Positions 1 through 7,575 of a stretch of DNA of 28,352 nt are shown piece by piece; positions within the stretch are counted from its first letter, which is position 1; each line of letters opens with the position of its first letter. The position numbers were made by a program, and so were the translations under genes. A model generated the notes under the pieces. It made no database searches. It was not told where the DNA came from and was given only the letters and a program-made list of their open reading frames with translations. Source of the DNA: a virus. Location of the stretch: positions 1-28,352 of the IMG/VR virus record IMGVR_UViG_3300027659_000161; one strand, written 5' to 3'.

Positions 1-1
1 T

Positions 2-919
2 GAATACTCTGAAAATGGGGAGGACTTAGGCATTGAGCAGATAGCTTTTACATCCACTCCTGCTATCAAAGTTATGGGGATGGCATTCAATTCTCAGGTT
101 AAGCAAATGATATTCAAAGACAATGTTAAGTATCGCATAGTTGCACCTGCTCTTATCCCTATGGAGATCTATCGTAAAGATGATGAGGATGGCAAAGAGT
201 ACTATGTATCATTTAGCAAAGAAGAGATAGAGAAGATACATTCTAAGTTTATGAAAGATATGTCTAATAAGGATCTGTTCAATTTAGAGCATGATACTAC
301 TGAGACAGTGCCTGCTTATGTACTTGAAGCATGGATAGTAGATAACCCACTTAAAGATAAAGCTTACTCATCATTTGGTATAGAAGTACCTACAGGTACC
401 CTAATGGTAACAGCACAGGTAACTGATGTTGAGTACTATAACCACTTAGTAGATAATGACCAGGTAGGCTTCTCAATAGAGGGATACTTAGGTATGAAAT
501 TAAAAGAGGTAACACAATTAAAAACAGATATAAATATGAACAAATTACCTGATGGAGAACACACTATCGAGGATAAGATCTATGTTGTAAAAGACGGTGA
601 GATTACTGAGATACGTGATGTTAAAGTAGTGGAGGCCTCAGAAGAGGTAGCCCTAGAAGATACAGTAGTAGAAGAGGAAGTAGTAGAGGAAGAGACTATG
701 GCTGTAGATCCTGTACTAGATGCTGAGGCAATACTAGCAATAGTTAAGCCTGCCCTAGATGCAGAAGTAAATAATTTAGTAGCTATGATAGCAGACCTTA
801 AAGCACAATTAGAAGATGCTATGGCTGTTGATAGTGAAGAGGATGTGGTAGTGGAGGAGCTTGTAGCTTTGAGCGTACAAGAAAAACTTAGTAAATTCAA
901 TCAATTTAATAATAAATAA
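2..919 (+). CDS. XkdF-like head maturation protease with scaffold-like tail (5' end is at the other end of the contig)
   Basis: Probable prohead protease fused to a scaffold-like segment. The frame is open from base 2; the first ATG in the window (74) is internal, because the matching copy at 28064 supplies 15 more N-terminal residues, giving 320 aa. Seen: an EHD motif near base 290, then AWIVDNP, and GFSIEG near base 467; the Ser of GFSIEG with the upstream His is the pattern of XkdF-type proteases. The last ~110 residues are very acidic (runs of VVEEE) followed by a probable coiled coil (AEVNNLVAMIADLKAQLEDA), as expected for an internal scaffold. The capsid gene follows 13 bases later and no separate scaffold gene is visible, so one protein may do both jobs. 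Family call is good; catalytic residues are inferred. Confidence 0.8.
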   Translation, partial: EYSENGEDLGIEQIAFTSTPAIKVMGMAFNSQVKQMIFKDNVKYRIVAPALIPMEIYRKDDEDGKEYYVSFSKEEIEKIHSKFMKDMSNKDLFNLEHDTTETVPAYVLEAWIVDNPLKDKAYSSFGIEVPTGTLMVTAQVTDVEYYNHLVDNDQVGFSIEGYLGMKLKEVTQLKTDINMNKLPDGEHTIEDKIYVVKDGEITEIRDVKVVEASEEVALEDTVVEEEVVEEETMAVDPVLDAEAILAIVKPALDAEVNNLVAMIADLKAQLEDAMAVDSEEDVVVEELVALSVQEKLSKFNQFNNK

Positions 920-932
920 AAAAAACAAAACA

Positions 933-1856
933 ATGAGAAAATTAAGATTTGACTTAAACAATGGGGCTAATGCAACCCTAACACCTAACGCTGAGGCATT
1001 CTATGCACAGGCTTATTTAGGATCTTCTGACATAGTAGATAACTTTCGTACTTTGCCAGGTGTAAAATTTGAAGTAGCTCTAGGAGCTGTAACTTTTGGA
1101 GACATTTTACAACCATCAGCTTGTGCTTTTACTGCACCTACAGATACTTTATCTGCAAAGATTATGAGTGTATGTGCTCTATCTGCAATGGCTCAGATTT
1201 GTCAGTTTGAATTAGAGCAGTCTTTTGTATCTTTACAAATGTCTCAAGGATCAAACGGTGATTTCACTGTAGCTAACTTTATGAACTTCTACTGGAGTGA
1301 GATGGCTAACTCTATCAATGCATCTATTGAGTCATTAAGATGGCAAGGTGATACTACTTTAATAGCTAACCCATTGAACTTATGTGATGGTTACGAAGTA
1401 CAACTTGCAGGAGATATCAATGTTATACCATACACTGCTATGACACCTAACCCTACTTTTGCACAGATGTTAACTAATTTACAGGCTGCTTTTGCTTTAG
1501 TACCTGCTAACATTGCATCACGTACTGCTGATCTACGTATCTACTTACCAACTCAATTAGTTAATATCTACCGATTAGGTGTAGCTAGTGGTAACACTAA
1601 TGCATATATCACTCAGGATCTATCTTTAACTTACTTAGGTGTTAAGATTGTTCTTTGTCCAGGTATGTCTAATGACCATTTAGTAATTACTTTGAAAGAT
1701 AACCTAATCTATTTATTTGATGGTGAAGGTGATCCATCTGATCTACGTGCAGTGAACTTATCTGATACTGTTGCTGAGCCTTACTTGAGAACTCGTGCAA
1801 ATATGAAAGTAGGATTTAACTATGTTAACCCTACAGATATCGTTTTTGGATCTTAA
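933..1856 (+). CDS. Major capsid protein
   Basis: A 307-residue protein directly after the protease/scaffold gene, the usual place for the major head subunit. The start follows an A-rich leader (AAAAAAAACAAAACA) without a Shine-Dalgarno site. The protein is rich in small and polar residues, has no membrane segment or signal peptide, and has a C-terminus like HK97-fold capsid subunits (GVKIVLCPGM, then a loop, then EPYLRTRANMKVGFNYVNP). Size fits an HK97-fold subunit without an N-terminal delta domain, consistent with scaffolding being carried by the upstream gene. A GC-rich hairpin follows the stop codon. I recognise it by context, size and composition rather than by a diagnostic motif. Confidence 0.78.
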   Translation: MRKLRFDLNNGANATLTPNAEAFYAQAYLGSSDIVDNFRTLPGVKFEVALGAVTFGDILQPSACAFTAPTDTLSAKIMSVCALSAMAQICQFELEQSFVSLQMSQGSNGDFTVANFMNFYWSEMANSINASIESLRWQGDTTLIANPLNLCDGYEVQLAGDINVIPYTAMTPNPTFAQMLTNLQAAFALVPANIASRTADLRIYLPTQLVNIYRLGVASGNTNAYITQDLSLTYLGVKIVLCPGMSNDHLVITLKDNLIYLFDGEGDPSDLRAVNLSDTVAEPYLRTRANMKVGFNYVNPTDIVFGS

Positions 1857-1869
1857 TATTAATTCATAG

Positions 1870-1885
1870 AGGGGCTACGGCCCCT
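1870..1885 (+). terminator. GC-rich hairpin after the capsid gene, weak terminator or mRNA-end stabiliser
   Basis: GGGGC-TACG-GCCCC, a 5-bp GC stem with a 4-base loop, flanked by an A-T pair, starts 14 bases after the capsid stop. It is followed only by TTTATATAAA, not a long T tract, and the next gene (1905) has no recognisable promoter of its own, so partial termination or 3'-end protection of capsid mRNA is more likely than a full stop. Confidence 0.6.
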
Positions 1886-1904
1886 TTATATAAAACTTAA
1901 ACAC

Positions 1905-2456
1905 ATGCCCAATTTATGCTCGGCCCTAGAGTCGATTCAAAAATCTTGCGACAATAACAGTGGGGGAATTTACCAAGTGTGGTTTATCCCTCAGGATAGT
2001 ATTGATATAGCTACTACTTCAACTACTTATCCTGATTACAAAGTTACAGCTTTCACATTTGATCCTGTATCTGTACCACCTTTAACATTTACAAATTATT
2101 TCATTCGCAGAAATACATCAAACTATACAGAAGAGCAGGCCGCTGATTTAATTAATGGTTCTACTTTTGTAACTCAAACGCTTAACCTAGTATTTCACAG
2201 ACGTGAAGCTGCTAAGTCTAATGCTCTTAAGATACTTGCTTCAGGGCAGCAATACCTTGCAGGTGTAGTATTAGATGCTAATGGTAGATATTGGTACTTC
2301 CCATACTTGCAGCTTACTGCTACAGGAGAAGGATCAGGAACTGCTAGAGCTGATGGATCTAAATACACTGTTACTTTGGTAGCTGAAAATGAGTCTTTGG
2401 CCCTAGAAGTTGATTTAGCTAACCCAGCTAATTACGCAGTTTATGGTTTAGTATAA
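1905..2456 (+). CDS. Putative virion structural protein, possibly tail tube
   Basis: 183 residues, no signal peptide or membrane segment. The N-terminus (CSALESIQKSCDNNSGGI) leads into a beta-rich body. Near the C-terminus FHRREAAKSNALKILASGQ is followed by a strand-rich part (GVVLDANGRYWYFPYLQL) and a Ser/Thr/Val-rich end. The size, the beta-rich composition and its own hairpins on both sides (1870-1885 and 2477-2503) fit an abundant virion protein such as a tail tube subunit, which no other gene in the window obviously provides. This is inference from context. It could instead be a head decoration protein. Sure of the gene, unsure of the role. Confidence 0.55.
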   Translation: MPNLCSALESIQKSCDNNSGGIYQVWFIPQDSIDIATTSTTYPDYKVTAFTFDPVSVPPLTFTNYFIRRNTSNYTEEQAADLINGSTFVTQTLNLVFHRREAAKSNALKILASGQQYLAGVVLDANGRYWYFPYLQLTATGEGSGTARADGSKYTVTLVAENESLALEVDLANPANYAVYGLV

Positions 2457-2476
2457 TCTACTGCCTCTCTAAAATT

Positions 2477-2503
2477 AGCCCTGCATATTGTGGGGCTTTT
2501 TTT
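2477..2503 (+). terminator. Rho-independent terminator
   Basis: AGCCC (2477-2481) pairs with GGGCT (2493-2497) across an 11-base loop, followed by a run of seven T (2497-2503). It lies 20 bases after the stop at 2456 and closes the capsid/tube unit. The next gene therefore needs a new start signal, which appears to be the AATATAG element at 2512-2538. Confidence 0.8.
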
Positions 2504-2511
2504 ATTTCTAA

Positions 2512-2538
2512 ACATTTGCCTAACATCATATAATATAG
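2512..2538 (+). promoter_or_regulatory. Putative late promoter element (ACATT-N15-AATATAG)
   Basis: ACATT (2512-2516), 15 bases, then AATATAG (2532-2538), two bases before the ATG at 2541. Three other late genes (17733, 24984, 28064) carry ACAAA-N14/15-AATATAG in the same place. This copy lies just after a strong terminator, where a new transcript must begin to express the portal operon. The spacing to ATG would give a nearly leaderless mRNA. Confidence 0.5.
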
Positions 2539-2540
2539 TT

Positions 2541-2891
2541 ATGATATATATTGAACAGGGTGTTGTAAATCAGGTAGTGCTAACCTTAACAGAGGTCACA
2601 ACTGTACCCACCCCTCATTATCTATTTGCGTTCACTAATGAAATGAATACTCTATCAGTTACTCAGCTATTTACTACTGCTGATATTAGCTCATACCCTG
2701 AAAGATACAATCTTTTTGTATTAGATGAGCCTGTAGATATCACTTTGTTACAGGGACAATTTATTTACCAAGTTTATCAGAGCTCAGTACCCTATGTACT
2801 ACCTTTAACTATTGCACAATCCACAGGAGTGGTGATAGAAGAGGGTAGAATGGTGGTAAGTGGGCCTGTAGGGACTTCAATATACGATTAA
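2541..2891 (+). CDS. Small virion-associated protein of unknown role
   Basis: 116 residues from the ATG at 2541. The frame stays open upstream to 2490, but that earlier ATG lies inside the terminator stem, so 2541 (MIYIEQG) is chosen; it is also placed right after the AATATAG element. The protein is beta-rich with a recognisable order: VLTLTEVTT, YLFAFTNE, SSYPERYNLF, FIYQVYQS and a final GVVIEEGRMVVSG. There is no membrane segment or catalytic motif. It sits between the tail-tube-like gene and the portal gene, so a minor head or neck component is likely. The function is not known to me. It begins the transcription unit that continues through portal, connector and lysis genes. Confidence 0.65.
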   Translation: MIYIEQGVVNQVVLTLTEVTTVPTPHYLFAFTNEMNTLSVTQLFTTADISSYPERYNLFVLDEPVDITLLQGQFIYQVYQSSVPYVLPLTIAQSTGVVIEEGRMVVSGPVGTSIYD

Positions 2892-2893
2892 TT

Positions 2894-4192
2894 ATGGCAT
2901 GGTATAACAACTTTTTTAAGACAGCAAGTAAAGGCCCTGAAGTGGTAGAAGGCTACCAATCCTTTAGCACCCCATTTTTACCTGTAGGCCCTGGCAATCT
3001 TACACTACCTTATGTAGATAGTAGGTACAGTGCTAACATGTGGATTAATTTTGGGGCTGATAATCTCTACCCTAGTCTACTTAATCAGATGTACTACGCA
3101 AGCCCCTTACATGGTGCCATTGTGGACTTCAAAACTAATGCAGTTATCGGTGGTGGTTTTGCCCTTAAGACTGATCTACTAACTACTGTAGAGAAATTAG
3201 AGCTTTATACTTTTGAAAGGAAAATTAATCTTAAGCACATTGTTAAAGCAGCAACTAAGCAGCTCATCATTCATAATAGAGTATACTTTAAGATATGCTA
3301 TGGCCAAGGTAAAAAGATTACTAGGATAGAGAATGTATCTCCTGAGAAGGTGCGAGTAAGTGCTGATAAAAGAATGTATTTTATTTGTGATGATTGGTCA
3401 CGTAGGATAGGCATACAAGAGATTAAGCCATACCACATAGCCAATACTGACTATGAGCAACTTTACTGCTATGAGATTAAATCTATAGGCCAAGACCACT
3501 ATTCTTTGCCCCAGTACAGCTCCTGTCTAAATTTTGCATTTTTGAGTGGCGAGCTTTCGTACTTTGCTAAGTCTAATATCCAAAATAGTGTTTTCCCTTC
3601 ATTTGCTATGATGTTCCCTAAGAGACCACAAAGTGAAGAGGAGAAGCACATGATCAAAGAGACTATAGATAGAATGAAAGGGGCAGCTAATGCAGGTAAA
3701 GCTGTAGCGTTCTTTGCTAATTCTGCTGAGCAACTTCCTAAGATAGAAGCAATGCCAACTAATGGTAATGATAGCCTGTTCCAAGAAGCATCTCAGCTTA
3801 ACACTGAGCAGATATGTTTTGCTCACACAATAGATCCTATCTTAATGGGTGTACGCACTACAGGTAGCCTTGGAGGTGGTGCAGATATTAAGCAGGCTTA
3901 TGTTATTTTTGAAAAAAATGTAGTAATGGAGCTAAGGGGATGTGTTGAGCATATTTTTAACGAGTTATTAACAATCTCTAAGATACCTGCTGATTTCATT
4001 ATTAATAACTTTCAGGTAATAGATGAGTCTATAGTAGAGCTTGAGGGTGATGCTTCTAGAATAAACAATCTTATCAGTGCTATGCATCCTACTGTTGCTC
4101 AGAAGATACTAGATAATATGACACCAAACGAGATAAGAGCTTTAGCTGATTTACCTGCCATTGAAACAACCCCTATAACACCTACTGTATAA
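2894..4192 (+). CDS. Portal protein
   Basis: 432 residues, typical size for a portal subunit, the dodecameric ring through which DNA enters and leaves the head. Seen: ADNLYPSLLNQMYYASPLHG near the N-terminus followed by DFKTNAVIGGGF, a segment shared by many portals; a middle region with stem-like helices (SEEEKHMIKETIDRMKG); QICFAHTIDPILMGVRTTG and GGGADIKQAY in the crown-side half; and a C-terminal MTPNEIRALADLPAI segment common in phage portal proteins. It starts 2 bases after the previous stop and its stop shares one base with the next ATG (TAATG), so translation is coupled to the connector gene. Its position downstream of the capsid gene and far from terminase is unusual. Confidence 0.9.
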   Translation: MAWYNNFFKTASKGPEVVEGYQSFSTPFLPVGPGNLTLPYVDSRYSANMWINFGADNLYPSLLNQMYYASPLHGAIVDFKTNAVIGGGFALKTDLLTTVEKLELYTFERKINLKHIVKAATKQLIIHNRVYFKICYGQGKKITRIENVSPEKVRVSADKRMYFICDDWSRRIGIQEIKPYHIANTDYEQLYCYEIKSIGQDHYSLPQYSSCLNFAFLSGELSYFAKSNIQNSVFPSFAMMFPKRPQSEEEKHMIKETIDRMKGAANAGKAVAFFANSAEQLPKIEAMPTNGNDSLFQEASQLNTEQICFAHTIDPILMGVRTTGSLGGGADIKQAYVIFEKNVVMELRGCVEHIFNELLTISKIPADFIINNFQVIDESIVELEGDASRINNLISAMHPTVAQKILDNMTPNEIRALADLPAIETTPITPTV

Positions 4193-4758
4193 TGCTATAC
4201 TTCATAACTGAAACTTATCTAAAAGTTAATACACCTATAACTGCAAATGTGGATGTTACAGATGTAACACCATACATAGCTACTCAAGCAGCTCTTAGAG
4301 TACAGCCTATCTTAGGTACTACTTTCTATAACTATATGCTAACTCAGTATAATGCTCAGACACTTAATCCTGATGAGGTAGACTTAGTTGAGTTTATACA
4401 GCCAGTGATAGCTTGGAGATCTGCTGAAGATGCTGTTTTTGGTTTGACTTACCAACTTAAAAATAAAGGACTTCAAACACAATCAGGAGATTACTCAGCT
4501 AGTGTATCTAGAAATGAGGTAGCCTTTGGTATGGAACACTATGCACAAAAGGCATCATTCTTTGAGCAGAGACTTATCAGATGGTTGCTAGTTAATAGAA
4601 ATCTATTTCCTCAGTTTATCTCTACCACTAATCAAGATACTGATCTTAGGCCTATGTTTAATAACTGCAGCTGCATTAACCAATATCAAACAACTTGCCT
4701 AGGCACTTGTGGCACTTTTAGAGAGAACGGATATAATAACTCTATCTTAATACTCTAA
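4192..4758 (+). CDS. Putative head-tail connector protein
   Basis: 188 residues, coupled to the portal by TAATG. The N-terminal half (FITETYLKVNTPITANVDVT, PYIATQAALRVQPILGTTFY) resembles the helical connector/adaptor proteins that bind under the portal in Bacteroidetes phages (DUF6712-like, from memory). It is followed by predicted helices (AWRSAEDAVFGLTYQLKNKG, ASFFEQRLIRWLLVNR). The last 25 residues hold four cysteines (CSCINQYQTTCLGTC), unusual for a cytosolically assembled virion protein and perhaps a metal or disulphide site. Its place after the portal supports the call. The family name is inference. The next gene also overlaps by one base. Confidence 0.6.
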   Translation: MLYFITETYLKVNTPITANVDVTDVTPYIATQAALRVQPILGTTFYNYMLTQYNAQTLNPDEVDLVEFIQPVIAWRSAEDAVFGLTYQLKNKGLQTQSGDYSASVSRNEVAFGMEHYAQKASFFEQRLIRWLLVNRNLFPQFISTTNQDTDLRPMFNNCSCINQYQTTCLGTCGTFRENGYNNSILIL

Positions 4759-5249
4759 TGAAACTACAGTTAGCCATTCTTATATCTTCAATACAAAAAT
4801 ACATTATTCAACTTTTCGCAGTGGTAGGCTCTTTCTTTTTACCTATCTCAGGTATATTATTTTTAATTGGTTTTGCTATCTTAGTAGATACGCTAACAGG
4901 TATATGGAAGTCTAAGAAATTAGGCATCCCAATCACATCTCGCAAGCTATCAGCTATAGTATCTAAGTTATTTTTATATGAGGTGGCTGTTATTGGTTTC
5001 TATCTTATAGATTACTATATCCTTAATGATATTATTTTAACATTTTTTAGTGTGCCCCTAATGCTAACTAAGATACTATCTTTAGTGCTTTGTAGTATAG
5101 AGGTTATCTCTATCTCAGAAAATTACAAGGCTGTAAAAGGCATAGATATATGGTCAGCATTTAAGAATTTACTACAGCGTTCTAAAGAAATTAAACAAGA
5201 TATAGATGGAGTTAGATATAACAAAGATAGTTCAACACCGTCTATCTAA
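4758..5249 (+). CDS. Holin (phage holin 4 / toxin-secretion holin family)
   Basis: 163 residues with hydrophobic segments at about 15-45 and two or three further between 65 and 125. The segment GFAILVDTLTGIWKSKK followed by GIPITSRKLSAIVSKL is the hallmark of the holin 4 family (a D..TG motif after the second helix and S.K in the cytoplasmic loop). The C-terminal 30 residues are charged and cytoplasmic. Holins form the timed lesion in the inner membrane that releases the endolysin. The endolysin gene starts 44 bases inside this gene in another frame, a normal lysis-cassette arrangement. Confidence 0.85.
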   Translation: MKLQLAILISSIQKYIIQLFAVVGSFFLPISGILFLIGFAILVDTLTGIWKSKKLGIPITSRKLSAIVSKLFLYEVAVIGFYLIDYYILNDIILTFFSVPLMLTKILSLVLCSIEVISISENYKAVKGIDIWSAFKNLLQRSKEIKQDIDGVRYNKDSSTPSI

Positions 5250-5853
5250 GGATCAATTTGTTGATGAGCTTACTGACAAAAAGCAGATATACCTACACCA
5301 CACAGCAGGAGGACCTGATGCAGTAGCAGTAGCTAAGTACTTTAACAATAAGGTAGGCAAGGTAGCAACAGCTTTTATTATAGGTGCAAGGGGTACTATA
5401 GTGCAATGCTTCAGCTCTAAAAATTGGGCTTATCACCTGGGCCTTAAGCAGGAAGTTTTTGAAGAGGCAGGAGTATCATACAAGAGCTTAGATAAGATAT
5501 CAGTAGGTATAGAGATATGCAACTATGGACCATTAACCAAAAAGAACGGTTACTACTATAACTATGTAGGTGGTAAAGTAGACTATACTGAGGTAACTAT
5601 CTTAAATAAGCCCTATAAAGGCCACATATATTGGCAGTCTTATACAGATGCTCAAATAGAGAGCACTCGGCAGCTGCTAGTTTACCTTTGTGATCAGTAT
5701 AATATCCCTAGAGATTACTACGCTACCATCTTTGATATTGATAAACGTGCTTTACGTGGAGAAAGTGGTATATTTACCCACAATTCAGTAAGGAAGGATA
5801 AGAGTGACATCTATCCCTGCCCTAGAATGATAACAATGTTAGAGAGCCTATGA
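5206..5853 (+). CDS. Endolysin, N-acetylmuramoyl-L-alanine amidase (Amidase_2)
   Basis: 215 residues, cutting the bond between muramic acid and the stem peptide. Seen: LHHTAGG with His31/32, FIIGARGTIVQ, AYHLG, VGIEICNYG, and near the C-terminus FTHNSVRKDKSDIYPCP. In Amidase_2 (T7 lysozyme-like) enzymes the zinc is held by the first His, a second His (here in FTHNSV) and a Cys (here in YPCP); all three are present, so the enzyme should be active. There is no signal peptide, so release depends on the upstream holin. There is no separate wall-binding domain, as is usual for phages of Gram-negative hosts. Start at 5206 overlaps the holin gene by 44 bases; the stop overlaps the spanin gene (ATGA). 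Confidence 0.92.
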   Translation: MELDITKIVQHRLSKDQFVDELTDKKQIYLHHTAGGPDAVAVAKYFNNKVGKVATAFIIGARGTIVQCFSSKNWAYHLGLKQEVFEEAGVSYKSLDKISVGIEICNYGPLTKKNGYYYNYVGGKVDYTEVTILNKPYKGHIYWQSYTDAQIESTRQLLVYLCDQYNIPRDYYATIFDIDKRALRGESGIFTHNSVRKDKSDIYPCPRMITMLESL

Positions 5854-6296
5854 GACACTTACTACCGATTATAGTACTATCTCTACTATTTAGCTGTTCA
5901 GACGCTAAGAAAGCACAATACCACTATAAGAAGGCGGTTAAGTTTGGGTTAAGCATAGCAAATGATACTATCAAAATTAATACTATAGATAGCTTTGCAG
6001 TGATACGCAATGATACGCTTATATACGAAAAATTCATAACAACTAAAGACACTATTATACAGATATTAGAGATGCCTAAGACCAGGTATCAGACCAGGAT
6101 AGAATACAAATACAAAACTCAGATACTAAAACAAGATGTGCTGAAATACAAGTATATCTATAGAGAAGCTAAACAGCAGCGTAAAGCTGTGCAGATAACT
6201 AAGTCAAAAACTAATTGGATGCTCCTAGTGTGGGGCTTCATAATAGGAGTACTCCTGTCATTCGTTACAAGACTATTAATAAAACTTTACTTATGA
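5850..6296 (+). CDS. Putative unimolecular spanin (u-spanin)
   Basis: 148 residues. Seen: a hydrophobic N-terminus (LLPIIVLSLLFSC) ending in a plausible lipobox with Cys16, then about 100 mostly charged residues without long helices, then one strong transmembrane segment at the C-terminus (WMLLVWGFIIGVLLSFV) followed by a short basic tail. An outer-membrane lipoprotein anchor at one end and an inner-membrane helix at the other is the defining layout of a one-piece spanin (T1 gp11 type), which fuses the two membranes in the last step of lysis. Gene order holin-endolysin-spanin supports it. The lipobox has Phe at -2, which is less common. A conventional i-spanin (Rz) is less likely because Rz has its TM segment at the N-terminus. 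Confidence 0.72.
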   Translation: MRHLLPIIVLSLLFSCSDAKKAQYHYKKAVKFGLSIANDTIKINTIDSFAVIRNDTLIYEKFITTKDTIIQILEMPKTRYQTRIEYKYKTQILKQDVLKYKYIYREAKQQRKAVQITKSKTNWMLLVWGFIIGVLLSFVTRLLIKLYL

Positions 6297-7162
6297 TTAA
6301 ACATTCTAAGAATGTGCATGAGCTTATCATTGATAAGCCCCTAGCACGTATTGCTATGCTATCAGATCTACACTGGGATAACCCTCACTGTGATAGGGAG
6401 ATGCTAAAGAGACACCTAGATTATTGCTTAGAGGAAGATATACCTGTTATGGTAAATGGTGATTTTTTCTGTTTAATGCAAGGTAGAGGAGATAACAGAC
6501 GTAACAAATCTGATATAAGACCTGAACACAATAACGCTAAGTACTTAGATAGTATAGTAGAGACTGCTGTAGATTGGTTTCTCCCCTATGCTCACATCAT
6601 TAAGCTAGTAGGATACGGTAACCACGAAACTGCTATAATTAAATTTCAAGAGACTGATATACTGCAGAGATTTGTAGACCTTTTAAACTATAAAGCAGGA
6701 TCTAATATTCAAACAGGTGGTTATGGTGGGTGGTTAGTTATTAAGCAGGCATCTAATTGGGGATCTTCATATGCTACAAAATGCAAATATTTTCATGGAT
6801 CGGGGGGCGGAGGAACGGTTACAAAGGGCAGTATCAATTTAACCAGGGCTCTAGAAATTTATGAGAACTTTGATGTGTTTACAATGGGCCACATACATGA
6901 GAACAGCAGTAGAAATGATGTAAGAGATACATTAGATCATCATAGTGTAGGAGGTTATGTACTTAAGCAAAAGCAGTTACACCTAATGCTAACAGGTACC
7001 TATAAAGAAGAGTATGGAGATGGTTCTCAGGGGTGGCACGTTGAACGTGGAGCTCCCATTAAGCCATTAGGTGGTAGGATACTTACTATAAAATTAGTAA
7101 GAGGTACTACAGGTGAAAGATTAGTCACAAAATATATTGATAGTCACAAATTTAATTTGTAA
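6293..7162 (+). CDS. Calcineurin-like metallophosphoesterase
   Basis: 289 residues from ATG 6293, which overlaps the spanin stop (ATGA); an open frame reaches back to 6215 but that part lies inside the spanin gene. Ligand motifs of the family occur in order: SDLHW (Asp25, His27), NGDFF (Asp57), GNHE (Asn110, His111), a His in YFHGSGGGG near 180, and MGHIHE near 200. With all five present the two-metal centre should be intact. The substrate is unknown: such phage enzymes could remove DNA or RNA end phosphates or cleave nucleotide signals. It is the last gene before a strong terminator, so it is expressed late with the lysis genes. It has no signal peptide, so it acts in the cytoplasm. Confidence 0.85.
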   Translation: MIKHSKNVHELIIDKPLARIAMLSDLHWDNPHCDREMLKRHLDYCLEEDIPVMVNGDFFCLMQGRGDNRRNKSDIRPEHNNAKYLDSIVETAVDWFLPYAHIIKLVGYGNHETAIIKFQETDILQRFVDLLNYKAGSNIQTGGYGGWLVIKQASNWGSSYATKCKYFHGSGGGGTVTKGSINLTRALEIYENFDVFTMGHIHENSSRNDVRDTLDHHSVGGYVLKQKQLHLMLTGTYKEEYGDGSQGWHVERGAPIKPLGGRILTIKLVRGTTGERLVTKYIDSHKFNL

Positions 7163-7192
7163 GTTTGCACTAGGTCTCGTATTAGAGACTCA

Positions 7193-7241
7193 TAGCCCCC
7201 TCTGTATCTTTGGTTAGTTTGGCAGTGGGGGTTATTTTTTT
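7193..7241 (+). terminator. Strong rho-independent terminator ending the head/lysis unit
   Basis: TAGCCCCC (7193-7200) pairs with GGGGGTTA (7227-7234); the stem continues inside as CTG/CAG after one T-T mismatch, and a T tract follows to 7241. A second small hairpin lies just upstream: GGTCTC (7173-7178) with GAGACT (7185-7190). Together they end late transcription 30-80 bases after the metallophosphoesterase stop and insulate it from the early region. Confidence 0.85.
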
Positions 7242-7519
7242 GTCACAAATTTTGGCATAATTTGCACCTACTTATTTTTTTTTGCACCTATAATTAATGT
7301 TGGTTATAACTAACATAATAGCTAGAATGATGGCATAATGTCTAATATAGCTAACATATTACCCAATATATTTAAGGTTATATCCTGCTATACCCTTATT
7401 TTTTTGCAGTTTTTTCAGGTTATGACCTTATTTTTCATGTCCAAATTATTGCATTTTCTATACATGATAGGTTTATATGTTCACATTCCTTATTTAGAAT
7501 GATTATTGATAACGCAAAG
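7242..7519. other. AT-rich non-coding region with direct repeats
   Basis: No credible gene. TTTGCACCTA occurs twice 20 bases apart (7261, 7281). GGTTAT occurs three times (7302, 7376, 7418); the first is inside the palindrome GTTATAAC and the other two in GGTTATATCC and GGTTATGACC, each followed by CCTTATTTTT at a few to about ten bases. GGCATAAT occurs at about 7254 and 7332. Long T runs and low GC suggest easy melting. It lies between the late terminator and the first early promoter, so an origin or an operator region for the early genes is possible. Confidence 0.5.
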
Positions 7520-7552
7520 TTGTATACAATTCATTGTAAGTACGTATATTTG
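7520..7552 (+). promoter_or_regulatory. Early promoter, Bacteroidetes type
   Basis: TTG (7520-7522), 22 bases, then TATATTTG (7545-7552), matching TTG-N(17-23)-TAnnTTTG, the consensus of the Bacteroidetes primary sigma factor. It would give a short leader ending in AAACTAACCA just before the ATG at 7576. It drives the small early genes to 9567. Confidence 0.8.
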
Positions 7553-7575
7553 TCTAAACTAATTAAAACTAACCA

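Noticed and set aside
2490-2540. Upstream start for the 116-residue virion protein
   Set aside because: The ATG-like start at 2490 is inside the terminator stem; the ATG at 2541 follows the late element.
6215-6292. Upstream start for the metallophosphoesterase
   Set aside because: The added residues are a frame-shifted reading of the spanin membrane helix; ATGA coupling at 6293 and the family N-terminus fit better.
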